NCBI GenBank assembly: GCA_027658995.1
Contig: JAQDQK010000021.1
Coordinates: 1-60,794 of the forward strand
DNA from: Propionibacteriaceae bacterium AM104-82
GTDB lineage: Bacteria; Actinomycetota; Actinomycetes; Propionibacteriales; Propionibacteriaceae
Reading direction: 5' to 3'
DNA: 60,794 nucleotides
Shown piece after piece: positions 54,068-60,794 of the stretch. Below the pieces are notes generated by a model that worked only from the letters and a program-made list of their open reading frames with translations, was not told where the DNA came from and did no database searches. A program made the translations under genes and the position numbers. Every line of letters starts with the position of its first letter. The first letter of the stretch is position 1.

Positions 54068-55060
54068 TCAGGCGGCGGGGCGCTCCACCGGGTGATCGAC
54101 GCACCACCGGAACGACTCGACGATCGCGGCCACGACGTCCTCCTGCTCGATGCCGAGCAGGTCCATGGTCTGGGCCGGGTCGTTGACCGCGTGCCTGTTC
54201 TGGAACTCGGCGGTGTGCACGACCGGGACGCCATGCTCGACGCCCTTGGCGCGGCACTCCTCGTCGCGGGCGGCGTAGGCGGGAAGCACGGCCTCGAGCG
54301 GGACGACCTTGACGTCCTCCGGGTCGCGCCCGATGGCCTCGCAGGCCAGCCGGTTGAGCTCCAGGTAGCTGAGGTCGTAGGCGTTGATGGCGTACTTGCC
54401 TCCGTGCTCGCCGCGCTCCATGGCGCCGACGGCGGCCTGTCCGACCTGGCGCGCGGTCACGGCGGAGGTGGTGCCGCCGAGCACGCCGACGATCGGCTTG
54501 ACGTGGGTGACGGTGTCGATGACGAACTGCCACAGCGGCCGCTGCCCGCCGACCAGCCCGAAGATGTAGGGCAGCCGAAGCGTCATGACGTCCATCGCGC
54601 CCTCGCCCTCGAGGCAGGCGATCTCCTCCTGCGCGAGCCGGGTGCGCGGGTAGGGGTCGCGGCCGTAGGGGAAGTCGGTCCAGCGCTCGCCCATCTCGGC
54701 GGTGTAGGAGCCGTAGAGCACGAACTTCTTGACCCCTGCCTGGCGGGCCAGGCGCGCGATGCGCTGCGTCCCGACGACGTTGGCCTCGTAGAAGAAGTGG
54801 GCGGCGGGGATCGCGGGGACAGTGCGCTCGTCGGCGCCGATGGCGTAGAAGACGGCGTGCTTGCCGCTGAACAGGTCGAGGACCTGCTCGTCGGGCAGGT
54901 CGCACAGGTTCTCCCACACGGCCTCGACCTCGGCGGGGAGGGTTCCGTTGTCGGAGCCCGGCAGCGACACGGCGGTGACGTCGTAGCCGTGCTTCAGGAG
55001 CTCGGTGATGGTGTGCGACCCGAGGAGGCCGGTGCCGCCGAGAACAAGGGTGCTCGTCAC
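54068..55060 (-). CDS. NAD-dependent epimerase/dehydratase family protein
   Basis: This extended SDR (330 aa) starts with TLVLGGTGLLGSHTITELLKHG (NAD(P) binding) and has the expected GTQRIARLARQAGVKKFVLYGS block. The usual YxxxK pair is not clear in the Ser-Tyr region (VLYGSYTAEMGERW). The upstream perfect palindrome at 55095-55116 suggests TetR control. It occupies the place where gyrB is normally found. Confidence 0.88.
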   Translation of the reverse strand: MTSTLVLGGTGLLGSHTITELLKHGYDVTAVSLPGSDNGTLPAEVEAVWENLCDLPDEQVLDLFSGKHAVFYAIGADERTVPAIPAAHFFYEANVVGTQRIARLARQAGVKKFVLYGSYTAEMGERWTDFPYGRDPYPRTRLAQEEIACLEGEGAMDVMTLRLPYIFGLVGGQRPLWQFVIDTVTHVKPIVGVLGGTTSAVTARQVGQAAVGAMERGEHGGKYAINAYDLSYLELNRLACEAIGRDPEDVKVVPLEAVLPAYAARDEECRAKGVEHGVPVVHTAEFQNRHAVNDPAQTMDLLGIEQEDVVAAIVESFRWCVDHPVERPAA

Positions 55061-55094
55061 AGATGGACCTTTCGTCTGGGGCCGTCAGGCCCTT

Positions 55095-55116
55095 TTACTT
55101 GCCGACCGGCAAGTAA
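55095..55116. promoter_or_regulatory. TetR-type operator palindrome before the epimerase gene
   Basis: TTACTTGCCG-AC-CGGCAAGTAA is a perfect 10-bp inverted repeat with a 2-base spacer, 35 bases upstream of the ATG. This is the form of TetR-family operators. No TetR gene is in the window. The remaining 55117-55350 shows no gene. Confidence 0.8.
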
Positions 55117-55350
55117 TTCCAGAATAGGTCTGACCTGTTCGGGTGTTCGGGGAGGTGCCCGTCAACCCGTCGATGCCCATGTGCTACTGCGTCCGCTACC
55201 ACGGCGGGCGCGGGCATCGCGTCGAGCAGTAGTCCGTGTTCGATGGCGGGAGCGGAGCGTTTGATCGTTCAGATCGGAGGCGAGTTACGAATGCTGCTCA
55301 ACGCCTGACCTTCACCGGGCTCATGCACAACAGTGACCCGCGGGCCGAAC

Positions 55351-56781
55351 TCAGGGCTGGTACACGACGGCGGTCTCGATGATCTCGTTTGCCAGGTCGT
55401 TCTCGTTGTCGACTGCGTGCTCGGGATCGCCGAAGCTGATCAGGATCCACGTCCCGCCGACCTCGGCGCCGACGCCCGAGAATTGGTTGACGCTGCGACC
55501 GAACTCGAGGTGCATCACGTGCGGTCGTTCGGACTCGGGCACATCCTTCAGGGGGCAGTCGACGTCAGGGACGGTGCCGACCGGTGTCGCGACGTAGGGG
55601 GTCTCGGGCATGGTGCCGACGCACGGGCCTTCCCAGGGCCAGTTCGACTCGACCCAGGTGTCGGGGACCTGGACGGCGACCCCCTCGCCCGTGACCCACT
55701 TCCAGCCGGGCTTCGGTTCGCCGAGGTCCTTCACGATGACGGAACCGTCCGACGCGCGCGGCGGCGCGGAGCCCGGGGGCACCGGGGCGCAGCCGCCAGC
55801 GTTGCCGCCGTTGGCCTCGAGCCCCATCATGGACCCGTAGATCGCCTCGCACAGCGCGGGCGTGTACTCGCGGATGCTTCGGCCGTCGTCGATCCCGCAC
55901 GCCCCTCGGACGAAGATGTCCTGGCTGCCGCCGTCCTGAGTGACGCGCAGCACGCCCGGCCGATCCGTGGTGCAGGCCGGGTCAGGGCTCGCCAGGACGG
56001 GGGCCTTCTGGAGCGCGATGGCCAGCGCGGCCGCGTCGTCCACCTTGAACTCCCACGAGCGTTCCAGCGTCACCCCGGCCGCACTGGAAGCATAGGAGCA
56101 GTACGACATCGATCCGGTCGGAGAGGTCGACGTCAGGTCCCACGGCTCGGGCCGCGTCGACGCATCCGTGAAGGGGATCTCGCTCGGGCAGGCGTTCTCA
56201 TCGACGGTGACCGCCACGGCGCTCTTCAGGATGCGCGCGGCGAGCGCCTCCTGCGCGGGGGTCGGGTCGTCCGGCATACCGACCCACACCGTCACCCCGC
56301 CGACGGTGCGCGTCTTGGCGGGGCCGTTGTCGATGGGTTGCTCGCGCCCGAGCAGGAACTCCAGGACGACGTCGGAGCGACCGGTGGCGGGGCAGTCGAC
56401 CGGGTCGGGATCGGCGAAGCCGCGGACGGGGGCATCGGCGACCGCAGCGCACCCGCTCTCCCGCAACGACGAGGGCAGCCATCCCTCGGGGATCTCCGCG
56501 GCGATGCCGTGGGCAGAGGCCCAGGTGAAGCCATTGCTCGGCTCCGGCAGCGCCGTCAGCGGCGCAGGTGCGGGGTTCGCGATCGGGACCTGCGGGGGCT
56601 CCCGGTCGAGCAGGATCCCTCCGACGGGGACCGCGACGGCGACCACGAGGGCGGCCGCGGCGACGGCGATCAGCCAGGGGTTGCGTCGACGCGGCGGAGG
56701 GGCGCTGCGCAGCGGAAGGGGCGCCTCGTTCGCGTGTTCGGCGAAGGCGTCGCGGAAGGCCTGTTCGGCGCGGTCGGTCAT
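55351..56781 (-). CDS. Membrane-anchored protein paired with SigE-family sigma factor
   Basis: This 476-residue protein has a ~35-residue cytoplasmic arm, one membrane helix (PWLIAVAAAALVVAVAVPVGGILL) and a large external part with two related halves, each with paired Cys (for example PVDCPATGRSDVV and PDVDCPLKDVPESE). Halves share a PEGWLPSSL/PDTWVESNW pattern. It could act as an anti-sigma or sensor partner of the adjacent sigma factor, whose stop it overlaps by ATGA. No anti-sigma motif I can name. Confidence 0.75.
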   Translation of the reverse strand: MTDRAEQAFRDAFAEHANEAPLPLRSAPPPRRRNPWLIAVAAAALVVAVAVPVGGILLDREPPQVPIANPAPAPLTALPEPSNGFTWASAHGIAAEIPEGWLPSSLRESGCAAVADAPVRGFADPDPVDCPATGRSDVVLEFLLGREQPIDNGPAKTRTVGGVTVWVGMPDDPTPAQEALAARILKSAVAVTVDENACPSEIPFTDASTRPEPWDLTSTSPTGSMSYCSYASSAAGVTLERSWEFKVDDAAALAIALQKAPVLASPDPACTTDRPGVLRVTQDGGSQDIFVRGACGIDDGRSIREYTPALCEAIYGSMMGLEANGGNAGGCAPVPPGSAPPRASDGSVIVKDLGEPKPGWKWVTGEGVAVQVPDTWVESNWPWEGPCVGTMPETPYVATPVGTVPDVDCPLKDVPESERPHVMHLEFGRSVNQFSGVGAEVGGTWILISFGDPEHAVDNENDLANEIIETAVVYQP

Positions 56782-57263
56782 GCTGTCTCCTCTGCGCCGT
56801 CGCCGAGGCGTTCGCGTAGCGTGGCGAGCGCCCGGTGGACGTGGGAACGTGCGGTGGACTCGGGGATGTCGAGCAGTTCGCTGATCTCGGCGAAGCTGGC
56901 GTCCTCCCAGAAGCGGAGGACGACGGCCGCGCGCTGCCGCGGCGGAAGTTGGGCGCACAACTGCCAAGCGACCATCTTGTCTGGCACCTTGTCGCTCTCG
57001 GCAGGCCGGGCGATCTCGTGTGTCAGCGAGACGAGCACCGGCCTGGAGCGGCGCCGGGCCGAGATCACGGCGTTGGTGACGCACCGCTTCGCGTAGGCGG
57101 TGATGTTGCCGTCGGCCACGATGGCGTCGTAGCGGCGCGACACCGCGCTCAGCACGTCCTGGACCAGGTCGCGGGCCTCCTCGCGGTCGCCGCACAGCAG
57201 GTAGGCGTAGTTGATGAGCGAGCCCTGCGCGCCCAGCACCCACTCCTCGAAACTTCCCGCCAT
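56778..57263 (-). CDS. SigE-family (ECF-type) RNA polymerase sigma factor
   Basis: This 161-residue sigma-70-like factor has region 2 (YLLCGDREEARDLVQDVLSAVSRRYD) and region 4 (LPPRQRAAVVLRFWEDASFAEISELLDIPESTARSHVHRALATLRERLG). It is of the SigE-family actinobacterial type. I choose ATG 57263 (MAGSFEEW); a TTG 12 bases upstream would add MSRD. Overlap with the membrane protein suggests a sigma-regulator unit. Confidence 0.9.
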   Translation of the reverse strand: MAGSFEEWVLGAQGSLINYAYLLCGDREEARDLVQDVLSAVSRRYDAIVADGNITAYAKRCVTNAVISARRRSRPVLVSLTHEIARPAESDKVPDKMVAWQLCAQLPPRQRAAVVLRFWEDASFAEISELLDIPESTARSHVHRALATLRERLGDGAEETA

Positions 57264-57414
57264 GTCCCTACTCAACGCCCTCCGACCGGTTTTCGTTGCG
57301 TCTCCTTCTCAACCTACGGGCCGAGAGGCCCGGATCCGACGGCTTCGACAAGGCCCGGCGGCGGGTTTGCTCAGCCTGCGGGCGTCGCAGTCGCCGGATC
57401 CCTAAGCTGACGCC

Positions 57415-58059
57415 ATGGACATCTCTGTTGTTGGCACCACGTCTGTGACCCTCCCCGCCGAGTGCGTCGTGGTCACCTTGTCGCTGTCGTTCACCGGCCC
57501 TGATCGCGACACGGTCGCCCGGGACACCGCCCAGCTCGCCGAGCGGGTCAAGGCCGAGCTCGACGCCGTCGTGGCAGACGATGGCGGCAGCGACGCCCGC
57601 CTCAGCGCCCTGCGGACGTGGACGAACATCCCCTACGACAGCGAGGGGAAGCCGGGCCAGCCGCAGCACGTCTCCCAGGTGCGCGGCAGCGTGACGATCA
57701 AGGACCTGACCCGCGTCGGGCCGTTCCTCGGCTCCGTGGCCACCACCGAGGGCGTCCAGGTCGAGGGCCTCAACTGGAAGCTGTTCGACGCGACGATGCT
57801 GAAGCTCCAGCCCGAGGTGCTCGCGGGCGCGTTCGAGGACGCCTCCCGCCGGGCGCAGTGGATCGCAGAGGCAGCCGGACGCAGCGTGCTCGAGGTGTCG
57901 TCGATCGAGGACAACGGCGCACCCACCTACGGCTTCGCCCGCGGAAAGATGGCCATGGCGATGGCCGACGGGGCGCCGAGCTTCGATCTCGACCCGGAGG
58001 ACGTCGAGGTGACCGCCACCCTCGGGGTGAAGTTCGCCGCCCGGCGGACTGGCGAGTAG
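57415..58059 (+). CDS. SIMPL domain-containing protein
   Basis: This SIMPL (DUF541) protein of 214 residues has VVVTLSLSFTGPDRDTVARDTA at the start, VRGSVTIKDLTRVGPFLGSV in the middle and the C-terminal VEVTATLGVKFAAR strand. Unlike most SIMPL proteins it lacks a signal peptide. Function in bacteria is not established. ATG 57415. Confidence 0.88.
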   Translation: MDISVVGTTSVTLPAECVVVTLSLSFTGPDRDTVARDTAQLAERVKAELDAVVADDGGSDARLSALRTWTNIPYDSEGKPGQPQHVSQVRGSVTIKDLTRVGPFLGSVATTEGVQVEGLNWKLFDATMLKLQPEVLAGAFEDASRRAQWIAEAAGRSVLEVSSIEDNGAPTYGFARGKMAMAMADGAPSFDLDPEDVEVTATLGVKFAARRTGE

Positions 58060-58182
58060 CCCCGAAAGGGGGAGACCGGCGGCGCGACGCGCCGCTGAAA
58101 GATCACAATTGCGGCAAACCCCTTCCGCTCGCCGGTTCCCCGTGATTCCATGGTGGCTGATGGACTTGGGGGAGGGGATGCA

Positions 58183-59418
58183 GTGAAGCTCCGTGCGATC
58201 GCTTCAGTGCTGTCTGCCCTTGTCGCGTGCGGCTTGGTGGGATATGTCGTAGCCGACCCGATGACATCGGTCGAGGCCGTGCCCGACATCCAGCCCACCT
58301 CCAGTTTCTCGCCGCCCGCCGATCCGACGCGCGCCGTCGACGGCCCACGGGTCGCCGTCTACTCCGAGGAGGGCGCGACCGGCGCGACGCAGCACGTCCT
58401 CGACCCGCTCAACGCCGTCACCCCCGAGGCCGTCGGGCAGTCGGGCAGCCCCGTTCCGCTTCCGACCGCGCCCGCGACCATCAAGAAGGAGACGGTCAAG
58501 CCGATCGGCAAGGCCGCTGCGGGCGCGCTCCTGACCCGGCCCGTCAACGGACGCACCACGTCGAAGTTCGGCATGCGGTTCCATCCGATCCTGCGGGTCT
58601 GGAAACTGCACACCGGACTCGACTGGGCCGTTCCATGCGGCACGCCCGTTGGGGCGGCGCAGGCGGGCACCGTCGTCAAGGCCGGTTGGGCCGGGGGCAA
58701 TGGCATCCAGGTCAAGGTCGACCACGGGATGCTGCGCGGCTACCGCGTCGTGACGACCTACAACCACCTCTCCTCGATCGGCGTGCGGGTCGGCCAGAAG
58801 GTCGAGGCGCTCGACGGCGTCGGACGGGTCGGCAGCACCGGTTACTCGACGGGGTGCCACATGCACTTCGAGGTGATCGTCAACGGCCAGTTCACCGACC
58901 CCGAGCCCTGGCTCAACGGCGATCCTGTGGTGATCGACCTGTCGAGCATGCAGCACACGTCGGTGCCGAAGCCATCGGCGAGCGTTACGCCCTCGCCGTC
59001 GAAGAGCCCCAGCCCGACACCCACGCCGAGCGTTACGCCCACGCCGTCGAAGACCCCCAGCCCGACACCCACCCTGACACCTCCTCCGCCGACCGGGACT
59101 CAGACGCCACCTAGCCCGACGACCAAGCCGACGCCCAGCCCTGGCACGACGCCGGCAGTCACCCCAAGCGGGGCAGGCTCGCCGACCGCGACGCCGACCA
59201 CCGACCCCTCCGCGACCGCCTCCGCGTCGTCGACCCCACCGACGACGACCGGCTCGCCGACGGCTGGGCCAACCGAGACCAGCACTCCGACGCAGACAAG
59301 CACCGCGACCGAGACCAGCACCGCTACGCAGGCCACCACCGCGTCCGAGACGGGCAAGGCATCCGAGACCGCGGTCGCGGAAGAGGCGCCGACCGGAACC
59401 GACTCGCCCGCCGCGTAG
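58183..59418 (+). CDS. M23-family metallopeptidase with long Pro/Thr/Ser-rich tail
   Basis: The N-terminal helix (LRAIASVLSALVACGLVGYVVA) is a signal/anchor. The LytM/M23 domain spans about 125-250 with HTGLDW (H143, D147) and CHMHFEV (H226, H228) zinc ligands, so it may cleave peptidoglycan cross-bridges. The C-terminal ~160 residues are Pro/Thr/Ser/Ala-rich (KSPSPTPTPSVTPTPSK), a cell-wall-spanning linker. GTG 58183 has GGGGGAGGGG upstream; an ATG at 58150 adds 11 residues. Confidence 0.88.
   Translation: MKLRAIASVLSALVACGLVGYVVADPMTSVEAVPDIQPTSSFSPPADPTRAVDGPRVAVYSEEGATGATQHVLDPLNAVTPEAVGQSGSPVPLPTAPATIKKETVKPIGKAAAGALLTRPVNGRTTSKFGMRFHPILRVWKLHTGLDWAVPCGTPVGAAQAGTVVKAGWAGGNGIQVKVDHGMLRGYRVVTTYNHLSSIGVRVGQKVEALDGVGRVGSTGYSTGCHMHFEVIVNGQFTDPEPWLNGDPVVIDLSSMQHTSVPKPSASVTPSPSKSPSPTPTPSVTPTPSKTPSPTPTLTPPPPTGTQTPPSPTTKPTPSPGTTPAVTPSGAGSPTATPTTDPSATASASSTPPTTTGSPTAGPTETSTPTQTSTATETSTATQATTASETGKASETAVAEEAPTGTDSPAA
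58981..59076 (+). repeat. 48-base tandem duplication in the M23 peptidase tail
   Basis: The unit starting AGCGTTACGCCC occurs at 58981-59028 and 59029-59076 with about 44 of 48 bases identical, giving two 16-residue PT-rich units. Such repeats can expand or contract by slippage. Confidence 0.8.
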
Positions 59419-59422
59419 CGCG

Positions 59423-60046
59423 TCAGTCGCGCAGGCGCACCGCGCACCAGTCGATCAGGGGCGTGACCCTTCGCCACGCGGCGGCGACCTCGGCCGCGAA
59501 CGCCTCCACTGACTCGGAGACCACCTCGCGCTCGGCCGCGAGCGACGTGTGCCGCAGCAGGTCGATCCGTGGATGCTGCCTCGAGTAGCCGCGCGGCGCG
59601 GTCTTGACGCCGTCTCCTGTCTTCAGCCATCCGTCGGCGAGCAGGCCGGCCAGGAGGTCGTCGAGTTGCGATCCTGTCGCCTCGTCGTCGATGGCGGCAC
59701 GCACCCGCGCCAGCGCCTCCGGCTTCGCCGCGTAGTAGCCGCCAACGGCGATCGCCTCAGAGGCGTTCACCTCGAGGTAGAAACCGCAGGCGGGAGCCAC
59801 CGACACGAACACGCCCTGGTGCGTCTTGTACGGGGACTTGTCCGCGCTGAACCGCACGTCACGGTTGGGGCGGAACAGTTTCGGCTTCCCGAACTCCTCC
59901 TCGAGCAGGGCCGCGACGGCCAGCAGGGGTGCCTTGACGTCCGCGTCGTACCTGTCCTTGTTGGCCAGCCAGAACTCGCGCGAGTTGTCCTCCTCCAGGT
60001 CGCGGTAGAAGGCCTGCGCTGCGCTCGGAAAGCCGGTGGACGTCAC
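59423..60046 (-). CDS. DUF2461 (TIGR02453) family protein
   Basis: This 207-residue protein has the family's REFWLANKDRYDADVKAPLLAV, RPNRDVRFSADKSPYKTHQGVF and GFYLEVNASEAIAVGGYYAAKPEALARVR segments. The role is unknown. It is convergent with the M23 gene (4 bases between stops). ATG 60046. Confidence 0.92.
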   Translation of the reverse strand: MTSTGFPSAAQAFYRDLEEDNSREFWLANKDRYDADVKAPLLAVAALLEEEFGKPKLFRPNRDVRFSADKSPYKTHQGVFVSVAPACGFYLEVNASEAIAVGGYYAAKPEALARVRAAIDDEATGSQLDDLLAGLLADGWLKTGDGVKTAPRGYSRQHPRIDLLRHTSLAAEREVVSESVEAFAAEVAAAWRRVTPLIDWCAVRLRD

Positions 60047-60139
60047 CCGGCAAGCCTATGCCGCCCATCAGGTCGCCACCATTTCATCAGGGCATATTCG
60101 GGAAAATTGCGCCGCATCAAAATAAATCCCGAATCGGTG

Positions 60140-60168
60140 TTGACGAATGCCGAGAGGGCGTATTAGTG
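60140..60168 (+). promoter_or_regulatory. Promoter upstream of the 26-aa peptide
   Basis: TTGACG (60140-60145) with TTAGTG (60163-60168) at 17 bases or TATTAG (60161-60166) at 15. It lies in an AT-rich stretch unlike the rest of the window. Confidence 0.5.
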
Positions 60169-60204
60169 TTGCTCCCGGTTATTCGACAGGAAGGAGGTCG
60201 CACC

Positions 60205-60285
60205 ATGATTCAGATCCAGATCGCCATGACGGCGGTTCGTCTTCGCACTGGCAGCACTGCGCCCTCCGCCGGGCGTCGCGCCTGA
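60205..60285 (+). CDS. 26-residue peptide with strong ribosome binding site
   Basis: ATG 60205 follows AGGAAGGAGG by 7 bases, the strongest site in this end of the window. The frame encodes 26 residues, Ile/Gln-rich at first and Arg-rich at the end, then TGA. Two hairpins (60325-60341 and 60343-60358) separate it from the next ORF, the architecture of a leader peptide with an attenuator. I see no homolog. Confidence 0.55.
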   Translation: MIQIQIAMTAVRLRTGSTAPSAGRRA

Positions 60286-60324
60286 CCCGACCGGGTCCCC
60301 GCAGCACGCAACCACATCCACTCC

Positions 60325-60358
60325 GGGACGGTATCCGTCCCACGCGCCCTCAGGCGCG
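60325..60358 (+). terminator. Paired hairpins between leader peptide and 78-aa ORF
   Basis: GGGACGG-TAT-CCGTCCC (60325-60341) and CGCGCC-CTCA-GGCGCG (60343-60358) are perfect stems of 7 and 6 bp, one base apart. They may form an attenuator or block ribosome access to the GTG at 60383. Confidence 0.5.
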
Positions 60359-60382
60359 CAGTTCCTGTCGAAAGCATCCCTC

Positions 60383-60619
60383 GTGAACGTCACGCATCAG
60401 TCCACCGTCCCCCGATCCAGCCCTGACACCGTCATCGTCGTCCCCTCGCTCGACCGCCTCGCCTGGCGCGACCGATGGGCGCTGAGGCTCAGCCTGTGGG
60501 TCATCGAGCGCACCGTGCATCCGAGCCAACCGCACCTGGAGGCCCAACTCTGGCGAGCCAGCCAGCGTGAGGTCGACCGACGCGAAGCGGCCTCGCTGCA
60601 TTGGCTCCCGCCCCGCTAG
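60383..60619 (+). CDS. Small hypothetical protein (78 aa)
   Basis: GTG 60383 opens a frame with a Trp/Arg/Leu-rich central helix (LDRLAWRDRWALRLSLWVIER) that could be amphipathic and membrane-associated, followed by a charged tail. I do not recognise a family, though short proteins with this DRLAWR-type helix occur in actinobacteria. The ribosome binding site is weak. It probably shares a transcript with the 26-aa peptide and is followed by a strong terminator. Confidence 0.55.
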   Translation: MNVTHQSTVPRSSPDTVIVVPSLDRLAWRDRWALRLSLWVIERTVHPSQPHLEAQLWRASQREVDRREAASLHWLPPR

Positions 60620-60668
60620 GAGAACCGAATCTGAGATGACGAAAGTCATCGACCACAATTTCAGAGCG

Positions 60669-60713
60669 ACAGATAGCGCGCACTATTCACCCAAATGAAT
60701 GCGCGCTATCTGT
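60669..60713 (+). terminator. Strong hairpin near the window end
   Basis: ACAGATAGCGCGCA (60669-60682) pairs exactly with TGCGCGCTATCTGT (60700-60713). Inside, ATTCA and TGAAT can pair further. It follows the 78-aa ORF by about 50 bases. The last 80 bases show nothing I can name. Confidence 0.8.
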
Positions 60714-60794
60714 GCTGCACTCATGCGGATTATCAGGCTCTTCACAGAAGTGAGTGGATTCGGGGTCTGAACCCGCCCGCGTCGAGTAGGCATC

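Noticed and set aside
1..60794. CRISPR arrays, insertion sequences, prophage, rRNA
   Set aside because: No regularly spaced repeats, transposase, integrase or rRNA sequence was found by reading.

Overview
The window is high-GC actinobacterial chromosome. The conserved replication-origin neighbourhood (parB, parA, rsmG, khpB/jag, yidC, yidD, rnpA, rpmH, dnaA, dnaN, gnd, recF, dciA) is present, and gene content (trxB/trxA, SURF1, DUF3817, DUF222-HNH, SigE-family sigma factor) points to Propionibacteriaceae or a close relative. The genus is an inference. No phage, insertion sequence, rRNA or CRISPR array was found. There is one tRNA, tRNA-Ala(UGC), at 18940-19012.

Region 1 (about 0.3-16.2 kb) is a glycan-use locus in four tightly packed units. 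Two divergent pairs make up the units: (HAD phosphatase, GH20, GH125) against (PfkB kinase, metallophosphoesterase), and (DeoR regulator, GH4, GH38, type I phosphodiesterase) against (sugar-binding lipoprotein and two ABC permeases). Most junctions are 4-base ATGA overlaps. None of the hydrolases has a signal peptide, so the reading is import of an intact mannose/HexNAc oligosaccharide followed by cytoplasmic breakdown. Four phosphate-handling enzymes and a GH4 enzyme suggest that the glycan or its products are phosphorylated. GAGC/GCTC inverted repeats lie in both divergent control regions and are candidate DeoR operators.

Region 2 (16.4-28.6 kb) is mixed accessory sequence: an MFS transporter, a DUF3267 membrane protein, the tRNA, a DUF222-HNH gene with a frameshifted 5' end, a LURP-one-related protein, a GH42 beta-galactosidase, a 45-residue membrane peptide overlapping a polytopic protein of unknown function, glpD, an isochorismatase-like hydrolase and a SorC-type regulator.

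Region 3 (28.7-36.9 kb) holds 3-hydroxyisobutyryl-CoA hydrolase-like, trxB, trxA, an aminotransferase, a D-Ala-D-Ala ligase, SURF1, DUF3817 and parAB. Three parS or near-parS sites lie in and beside parA, beside an 870-base stretch without genes.

Region 4 (37.8-54.0 kb) is the origin cluster, with foreign-looking insertions: a dihydrofolate-reductase-like/HxlR pair between rsmG and parA; a methyltransferase, a VOC protein and a MacB-like ABC exporter between dnaA and dnaN; and a Fic AMP-transferase between recF and dciA, bounded by two copies of a 41-base operator-like repeat. DnaA boxes cluster at 44.53-44.68 kb, which is the likely oriC. recF appears to start with CTG. gyrB does not follow dciA.

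Region 5 (54.1-60.8 kb) carries an epimerase behind a perfect TetR-type palindrome, a SigE-family sigma factor with a membrane partner, a SIMPL protein, an M23 peptidase with a PT-rich tail, and DUF2461. It ends with a promoter, a 26-residue peptide, paired hairpins and a 78-residue ORF that together look like an attenuator-controlled unit.
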